A stretch of 47,084 nt of DNA from SIAF01 sp046152955. GTDB lineage: Bacteria; Planctomycetota; Planctomycetia; Planctomycetales; Planctomycetaceae. Under the pieces are notes generated by a model. The model worked only from the letters and a program-made list of their open reading frames with translations. It was not told the DNA's origin and made no database searches. The DNA lies in assembly GCA_046152955.1 (NCBI GenBank), contig JBJXGA010000247.1:1-47084 (forward strand), written 5' to 3'. Both the position numbers and the translations under genes were made by a program. The stretch's first letter is position 1; each line of letters opens with the position of its first letter. Below, one piece after another: positions 42,193 through 47,084 of the stretch.

Positions 42193-42259
42193 TGGCAAAC
42201 TCCCCATTCGCAAAACATCCGACCGCAACTCGCCGCGGACCGCTGGCGGTTTTGACAAA

Positions 42260-43279
42260 TCAACTCAGGGGCTGAACGCTCGACAGCAACATTCCTACCG
42301 TCAGCGACCAGCCATCAATCAGGACAAACAACAACAGCTTGAACGGAAACGAGACCAGCGGCGGGGGAAGCATCATCATCCCCATGCTCATCAGGACCGT
42401 GGAAACCACCATGTCGATCACCAGAAACGGAAGGAAGATCTGGAACCCGATCACAAACGCCGCCTTGAGTTCGCTGAGCAAATAGGCGGAGACGAGCGTG
42501 GCCAGCGGGACTTCGTCGTAGTCGGTCGGCTCAGCATACGAGCCGCCGCTGGCTGCGGCGGATTCCTGCTGGTAATCGATCAGCATCCACAGCGTGTCGA
42601 TGTTCCCGGCACGCTCAATCTGATCGCTCATGAACTGGCGGATGGGGCGGACCGACCGATCCCAGGTCTCCGGCAGCGACGGCTGAGTTTCCCCCGGCGC
42701 GGGATTCGAATACGGAAGGATTCCTTCGTTGTAACTGCGCTGCCAGACGGGAGTCATCACCGCCACTGTCAGAAAGAACGCCAACCCCATCAGCACCTGA
42801 TTGGGAGGGAGTTGCGGCGTACCCAGTGCCTGCCGAAGCAATCCCAAGACGACCGCGAAGCGGACGAAACAGGTGGTCATGATCATTACGGAGGGAACCA
42901 CGCTGAGGACCGTCATCAGGAGCGCCAGATTGACAGTGCCCCCCAACCCTCCGGGGGTGACGAGCTGTTCCGGCTGAAAGCCAGTCGGAACTGGCTCGGG
43001 GTCGTCAACGGTCGGCGGCGGCTCTTCCTTCGGAACCGCTCCGCGCGCGGCGCGCAACGGTTTCAGCGGGTGTTCACGCTCGTCCTCATCAGCGGCAGCC
43101 GCGACGCGAGGGGACGTCGTCCCCTGAGTCCGCGTGGAGCTGCGTCCCGCCGATTTTGGGATCCGATCTGCTCCGAACGTCAACGCCAGAGGCAGGGAGA
43201 GTCCCAACACAAGCAGCGCGACGCGCACGCCTCGCGATCTGCCGGACATGCGACGAATCAACCATTGAGCCATCATCAT
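42260..43279 (-). CDS. fliP: Flagellar export gate protein FliP
   Basis: This 339-residue protein is FliP. After a signal-like N-terminus (VALLVLGLSLPLALTFG) comes a low-complexity charged region of about 70 residues. The FliP core follows: MTVLSVVPSVMIMTTCFVRF, GTPQLPPNQVLMGLAFFLT, PLATLVSAYLLSELKAAFVI and MGMMMLPPPLVSFPFKLLLF. Typical FliP is about 245 residues, so the N-terminal region and a periplasmic loop are enlarged. It overlaps fliO by four bases. Confidence 0.96.
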   Translation of the reverse strand: MMMAQWLIRRMSGRSRGVRVALLVLGLSLPLALTFGADRIPKSAGRSSTRTQGTTSPRVAAAADEDEREHPLKPLRAARGAVPKEEPPPTVDDPEPVPTGFQPEQLVTPGGLGGTVNLALLMTVLSVVPSVMIMTTCFVRFAVVLGLLRQALGTPQLPPNQVLMGLAFFLTVAVMTPVWQRSYNEGILPYSNPAPGETQPSLPETWDRSVRPIRQFMSDQIERAGNIDTLWMLIDYQQESAAASGGSYAEPTDYDEVPLATLVSAYLLSELKAAFVIGFQIFLPFLVIDMVVSTVLMSMGMMMLPPPLVSFPFKLLLFVLIDGWSLTVGMLLSSVQPLS

Positions 43280-43917
43280 CCATTCACCTCGCGGGAGGAC
43301 AATGGATCGCCCGGGCCCAAATTGTTCCCGCTGCCGGGTTGCAGTCGCTCGCGGAGCCGCAACACTGCCGGATCGTTCGCAGGCTCCTCCTCCGGCAGGT
43401 CGGTCGCCGCCGCGCGGCTTCCTCCAAACAGATGTCCGAACCGCTCACTCAAGGGGGAAGCGGGGGGCGTTTCACACGCAGCGACGAGCGATTCCACTTC
43501 GCCAGGATCGGTGATTTCCGCCAGCGTCCGCATTCCCTCGGGAGAGGTTCCCAGAACCAGCAGTCGGTTGCCGCAGCGGACGAGGTGGAGCGCATGGCGG
43601 TCGTCGAGCGCGCGTCGCCCCAGCGCTTGGACCGCCTCGACGGGAAGCGCTCCTGGCAGCGCGCCGCCGCGCTGTTTCAGAAGTTTGGCCGTGATGAGAA
43701 TCAACCCGACCACGACAACCAGAGCCCCACCCATCGTTGTCCAGCCACCATTGCCGCGCGCGGATCCAGCCCCTCCGGCTCCTTTGGATTTCAACGACGC
43801 GCTGGAATTCCGGGGAGGAATGGGAGAGGCACCGGCGGTCGGTTCGTCCGCCGCTACGGCGAACCCGGCCATCCAGAATCCCAGCAGCGGGATCAGCCAT
43901 CGAAGTTTCTTGATCAT
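43276..43917 (-). CDS. fliO: FliO-like flagellar assembly protein
   Basis: This 213-residue protein has a signal segment (LIPLLGFWMAGFAVAAD), a Gly/Ser-rich stretch, one membrane helix (GGALVVVVGLILITAKLL) and a cytoplasmic domain with VEAVQALGRRALDDRHALHL and GNRLLVLGTSPEGMRTLAEI, as in FliO. FliO assists assembly of the FliP ring. It lies directly upstream of fliP and overlaps it, which supports the assignment even though FliO is poorly conserved. Confidence 0.85.
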   Translation of the reverse strand: MIKKLRWLIPLLGFWMAGFAVAADEPTAGASPIPPRNSSASLKSKGAGGAGSARGNGGWTTMGGALVVVVGLILITAKLLKQRGGALPGALPVEAVQALGRRALDDRHALHLVRCGNRLLVLGTSPEGMRTLAEITDPGEVESLVAACETPPASPLSERFGHLFGGSRAAATDLPEEEPANDPAVLRLRERLQPGSGNNLGPGDPLSSREVNG

Positions 43918-44334
43918 CGGATTCCTTTCCGATTCACTCCTGTCCGGCGCCGCCGCCGTGGCGACTCACGATTCTCTTTTGGGATGGGACGATTCCGGTC
44001 GCGGAATCGTTCGTGCTACTAACGATTCAAAGATTGTCGGTTTGCGCAAATTTTCAGGTGGCAGGTTCGGTCAGCCTTCAAGGCGAAAGACAATGGAACA
44101 GGAGGACGCAGAGATCGCAGAGACAGACGCAGCCTTGGGCCTCATGGATTCCAATTGACGCCCCGCGCCAGTGATCCAGTCGGGATTGTTTGGCCAACCA
44201 CGGTCGGATTTTCTCTGCGTCCTCTGCGTCCTCCTGTTCAATCTTCCCTTTTTGATTGTGGCCATCGGCCGCGTAGTGCCCTCCTGTTCAGTCCATCCTT
44301 TGGTTGCGGCCCAGGGCCGCGCTGGGCTATTCGC
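43918..44334. other. Gene-free interval between fliN and fliO with long inverted repeat
   Basis: No gene is supported in this 417-bp gap, although the flanking genes share a strand and probably a transcript. It contains a 28-bp inverted repeat with arms at 44096-44123 and 44212-44239, listed separately. An 11-base piece (CCTCCTGTTCA) occurs twice near 44231 and 44282. Confidence 0.55.
44096..44239. repeat. 28-bp inverted repeat of GGAGGACGCAGAG type
   Basis: The left arm (44096-44123) begins GAACAGGAGGACGCAGAG and the right arm (44212-44239) is its complement with two mismatches. The arms enclose 88 bases. Transcription of the flagellar operon would copy it into a large stem-loop between fliN and fliO. 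Confidence 0.8.
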
Positions 44335-44823
44335 TCATCCGCCCGTTGGTTCTTCGACTGGCAGTCGATTGTCATCGAACCGAAAGGTCGCCTCCGAAAG
44401 AATCTCCGAGATCCTCACGCAGAATTTTCCGTTCATCACCAGAACCTCCCCGCGCGCCAGCAAACGGCCGCCCACCAGGATGTCCACCGGATCGCCGGCC
44501 AGTTGATCGAAGGTCACCATCCCACCCTCACTCAGTTCCCGCACCGCTTCGGGGGATAGTTCCGTTCGTCCCAGCTCAATGTCCAATTCGATTTCGGTGG
44601 CCGACGGGTCAGCCGCTGCATTGGTCTCCTGATCCAGTGAAAATCCATCAAACGGCTGCCAAACATGCGGATGAATCTGCGGGAATGGCGCCGGAGAATC
44701 ATCCGTTCCCCCCCTGTCATCCGCTGGTTCCGGAGGGTCAGAAAGTGCGATCGTTCCCACTGCGGAGTGCAGCAGCGAATCGATCTCTGCCTGGTCGAGC
44801 AGATCGCTGGTTTCGTCCGTCAT
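44335..44823 (-). CDS. fliN: Flagellar motor switch protein FliN
   Basis: This 162-residue protein has a C-terminal SpoA domain typical of FliN: IELDIELGRTELSPEAVREL, LAGDPVDILVGGRLLARGEV and FCVRISEILSE. The N-terminus (DLLDQAEIDSLL) resembles the short motif at the start of FliM and FliN proteins and may be an interaction peptide. A Pro/Asp-rich linker joins the two. FliN forms the lower C-ring and helps dock export substrates. The ATG at 44823 starts MTDETSD; a frame to 44967 adds 48 residues with no homology. It is the first gene of the visible flagellar operon. Confidence 0.92.
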   Translation of the reverse strand: MTDETSDLLDQAEIDSLLHSAVGTIALSDPPEPADDRGGTDDSPAPFPQIHPHVWQPFDGFSLDQETNAAADPSATEIELDIELGRTELSPEAVRELSEGGMVTFDQLAGDPVDILVGGRLLARGEVLVMNGKFCVRISEILSEATFRFDDNRLPVEEPTGG

Positions 44824-44865
44824 GGATCGCCTGCACCGGAGGGAAATCGAATTACGCCGGTGCGG

Positions 44866-44894
44866 TATATACGATTCCAGTGAAAATCCGTCAA
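44866..44894 (-). promoter_or_regulatory. Candidate sigma-70 promoter upstream of fliN
   Basis: On the minus strand TTGACG (44889-44894) and TATATA (44866-44871) are separated by exactly 17 bases, a strong match to the sigma-70 consensus. Transcription would begin near 44859, giving a leader of about 36 bases before the fliN start at 44823. Confidence 0.5.
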
Positions 44895-45194
44895 TCGGAT
44901 GATTCGGGCGCAGCCGGTGATCGGCAAGCCTGAGAGTTAACGGAGGCGGAAATCGGTTTTCGGTCAAGCCCCAGTCCGCTCGGCCTTCCCAAAGTTCTTA
45001 TTCGCCCCAGTTTCTTGCCGGTTTCTCAGTCTCCTGCCGGCACTCTTGGGAAAAGAGAAAACGACCGCATGACTGACTCCACGCCGCCCATCAACCCCGA
45101 ATCAGGCGACAGGTTGCTCGGCGGTCGCCGTGGCGCGGGACTGGTCTGCGCAAAAGTCCCTCGAGCTGAACCGGAATAGCGATCGGCAGATCTG

Positions 45195-45512
45195 ATTTTC
45201 TGTTCCAGCCCGCCCCCATCCGCCTGGCGCGGATGGAGCGAAAGATTTGCAGGCTAGTACGGAGCACCATCAAGCATGATCCCACGTGTAGAACCGCTCC
45301 CCTCTCCCCGCCGCGATCAACGCTGGTGCGCGGGAGAATGCTATGCCGCGGCGGGGAGGGGGGAGCGGTTCATGAGCGCGGGAAACCGGGTGACAGGAGT
45401 GTGTGTAGCTGCCAGGCATGCCTCCGCTGGCACAAGGCCAACGGGGGGCTGGCGATTCATTAAGAGATGCCTTCTCGTTGTTCCAGCGGAACAATTCCGG
45501 GATCAATTCACC
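45195..45512 (+). repeat. Structured dispersed repeat, copy 3 (about 320 bp)
   Basis: The core inverted repeat has arms at 45291-45314 and 45348-45371 with one mismatch and a 33-base loop. The left arm starts GAACCGCTCCCC, so the segment that reads CCTCCG or CCTCAG in copies 1 and 2 is CCGCTC here, again with matching changes in the right arm. The flanks CGTGTA and ATGAGCGCGGG are shared with copy 2. Confidence 0.85.
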
Positions 45513-45717
45513 GCCATGACATTCCAGACTCTTGCGCTTGCCAGCGCGGGACTGCCTGGCGAGCGTCCGCATCAGGCCGTTGCCGCGCTCGCACGCGCCG
45601 TTGTCACGGGGAGTGCGCGGCCGAGAGTTCCAGCGGACTCAACCATTTGGCACGCCGGGCAATGCCGGATGAAACCGAAAACAAAGTGTCATGACCCCGT
45701 ATTCCGCGTATTCATCT

Positions 45718-45782
45718 GGGAGGGCGAGGTTCCACCCGAGCCACCGCTGGGCAAACGCCAATCCAGAACCACTCCGTTGGGA
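45718..45782 (+). repeat. GAGGGCGAG-family dispersed repeat, copy 4
   Basis: This short copy reads GGGAGGGCGAGGTTCC, then CGAGCCACCGCTGGGC, then ACCACTCCGTTGGG, the same order as the 176-bp units at 12431-12780. It has diverged and is truncated to about 65 bp. Confidence 0.65.
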
Positions 45783-46324
45783 AAAGAAGAGTGCCTCAGG
45801 AGGCCATCGATCGATCCTGCGCAACAGCGTTTCTTGAAACGACAGCAACACCGGAGCTGATGTGTCACGCCCGAAGGGCGTGTTCATTCTCCCTCCCCCC
45901 CTCGCGGGGGGCGGGGTGGGGGGGGCGGGCGTCTCAATGCATCGACCGCGCCATGATCGTCCGCGACATGATGGAACCGAGAAACCATGATTCCATATGC
46001 TGAGCCGGAAGCGTATGGTCATTCTCCATCCCCCGCCAGGCGGGGAGGGAGAGTTGCAGGCGAAGGTCAGTTCGATTGTGACAGTCGACTCATTCTTCCG
46101 TTCGCAGTTGCCCTCTTCGCCGCCGCCGCTTGTGACTGATCAAGTTCCGGACGTGGCACAACATCAACTACGGCTCCGATTCGTCGCTCTCGTTACCCGC
46201 CACCCATTCCATTGTGTCGAGCAAATCGTGCTCCGGGCCGTCGGTGGCGACAAACGATCGACCTCCTGATAGATTACTTCCGGCTCAAACAATTACGCGA
46301 CGTGAAGGGCATGATGGTGACTTG

Positions 46325-46507
46325 ATGCGACAACACCACGAATTAGCTGCAGGCCTGGAAGCAGCCGGCGTGCCCCCGGCTCAGGCGCGACGGGTGGCGC
46401 GGCAAGCAGTACAGAGTGAAATCGATGCGTTGAGCAACTCGCCGCCGCCCCGGCCGACAGCACCTGATGTCCTTGACCGATTTCCGGGCACGCCATTAGA
46501 TCAATGA
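46325..46507 (+). CDS. Small hypothetical protein, possible tail of a larger gene
   Basis: This 60-residue frame begins MRQQHHELAAGLEAAG and contains a helical QARRVARQAVQSEIDAL segment followed by a proline-rich end. No family is recognised. The same frame stays open upstream to about 46148 with a TWHNINYGSDSSLSLPATHS stretch, so it could be the end of a decayed larger protein. It ends ten bases before the SUFU-like gene. A ribosome-binding site is not obvious. Confidence 0.3.
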   Translation: MRQHHELAAGLEAAGVPPAQARRVARQAVQSEIDALSNSPPPRPTAPDVLDRFPGTPLDQ

Positions 46508-46517
46508 GACTGAACAG

Positions 46518-47051
46518 TTGACGAAGTCTGGCGATTTACTTACGAATTGGTGGACCCGTACGTGGAAGGAGCGAGAAACTCTCCTACAGTCTACGTTTGG
46601 AGAAACGGCACCCAGTGGCACCGTAATTGGGTATTTTTGGAAGGACATCGCACTTGTGCTGCCGGGCGCCTGCGCGATGGCATTTCCGCCAGGGAAGCCG
46701 ATGCGAAACGATTGGTTAACAATTTCCCATGGTCTTTCGCAGCCAATTGAACCGCCCGCACATGGTGGCGCGAATACGCCTTCTGGATATGGTTATGAGT
46801 TCGGATTCCTGACTGGTGTGTGCCTACCGTGGTGCCATCTTTCCCTCGGTCACCTATTAACATATGTGCAACAGAGCCGTTCATTCATTTCCCGTGGCCA
46901 CCGCGTACCAATATGGTTTTACGAAGACGATCACAGTAGTGCAGTCCCGGTATTGGGCATGCCAAATGGGGTGCAATCCCATTCTGCGGTCGCATTTTTC
47001 GCGGAAAAACGCGGCTTATGCCGAGGTCGTCGAGGCGCGTTCAGGTTTTGA
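46518..47051 (+). CDS. SUFU-domain-like protein, possible immunity protein
   Basis: This 177-residue frame shows an arrangement reminiscent of the Suppressor-of-fused (SUFU) domain: WLTISHGLSQP, then SGYGYEFGFLTG, then LGHLLTYVQQSRSFISRGH and VLGMPNG. Bacterial SUFU-domain proteins are known as immunity proteins in polymorphic toxin loci. The only in-frame start near the beginning is a TTG at 46518 without a clear ribosome-binding site. The last 20 residues (EKRGLCRGRRGAFRF) do not resemble the family, suggesting a frameshift or decay near 46980. Base composition is noticeably less GC-rich than that of its neighbours, consistent with transfer. Confidence 0.5.
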   Translation: MTKSGDLLTNWWTRTWKERETLLQSTFGETAPSGTVIGYFWKDIALVLPGACAMAFPPGKPMRNDWLTISHGLSQPIEPPAHGGANTPSGYGYEFGFLTGVCLPWCHLSLGHLLTYVQQSRSFISRGHRVPIWFYEDDHSSAVPVLGMPNGVQSHSAVAFFAEKRGLCRGRRGAFRF

Positions 47052-47084
47052 TCGCATGTCTTGTGGTGTCCAATGCCAGGTTGT

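Larger units (their letters stand above)
44895..46324. other. Long gene-poor region with repeats
   Basis: Apart from structured repeat copy 3, one GAGGGCGAG repeat, and two GC-rich hairpin tracts (near 45892-45930 and 46027-46053), I recognise nothing coding here. The stretch from about 46148 to 46324 is open in the frame of the small protein that follows and could be its decayed upstream part. Confidence 0.5.

Noticed and set aside
42026..44158. 710-codon open frame opposite fliQ, fliP and fliO
   Set aside because: The minus-strand flagellar genes are unmistakable; the plus-strand frame is a shadow.

Overview
The window looks like a chromosomal segment of a GC-rich, flagellated, aerobic bacterium, most likely a member of the Planctomycetota. 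The grounds are indirect: a multi-subunit respiratory locus with a very large multihaem cytochrome and a repeat-decorated Rieske protein, cytochrome b split in the b6/subunit IV manner, small CxxC proteins, relics of a planctomycete-style AAA ATPase, and many dispersed structured repeats between genes. No rRNA, tRNA, CRISPR array or intact transposase gene was seen.

Layout. (1) 9-5883, plus strand: a urea-use operon with a urea transporter, urease subunits ureA, ureB and ureC, and accessory genes ureF, ureG and ureD. ureE is absent and UreG carries a His/Asp-rich N-terminal stretch. (2) 5893-12299, minus strand: two outer-membrane porins, a small cupin, epoxyqueuosine reductase QueG and a PhyH-type dioxygenase. 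(3) 12300-15568: a tandem repeat array, a CxxC protein, a thermonuclease-like nuclease, a DUF4392 (D-glutamate cyclase-like) gene and a gene-free leader. (4) 15569-36682, plus strand: about 21 kb of respiratory genes. They encode Rieske protein, cytochrome b in two pieces, a 1285-residue eight-haem cytochrome c, two cupredoxin-like paralogues, a dihaem lipoprotein cytochrome c, oxidase subunits II and I, haem A synthase, haem O synthase, oxidase subunits III and IV, an ABC exporter pair, a SCO-DUF420 fusion and a small CPMC membrane protein. Together they could carry electrons from quinol to oxygen and supply the haem A and copper needed for assembly. (5) 36683-39637: repeat debris, an internally deleted AAA ATPase relic and a Phd/PIN toxin-antitoxin pair. 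(6) 39638-44823, minus strand: apt and the flagellar export genes fliN, fliO, fliP, fliQ, fliR and a short flhB. (7) 44824-47084: mostly gene-poor, with repeats, then a small frame and a SUFU-like gene that may be remnants of a toxin-immunity locus.

The most interesting points are these. Two long predicted coiled coils, one in the eight-haem cytochrome c and one inserted into the periplasmic V-VI loop of oxidase subunit III, both appear to face the periplasm and could link the bc and oxidase complexes. A roughly 320-bp structured repeat occurs three times; its 25-bp hairpin stem changes sequence with matching changes in both arms and always encloses a 33-nt loop. FlhB ends before its NPTH autocleavage domain, exactly at a dispersed repeat.

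Gene assignments rest on recognisable protein motifs read from the sequence. No database search or structure prediction was run.
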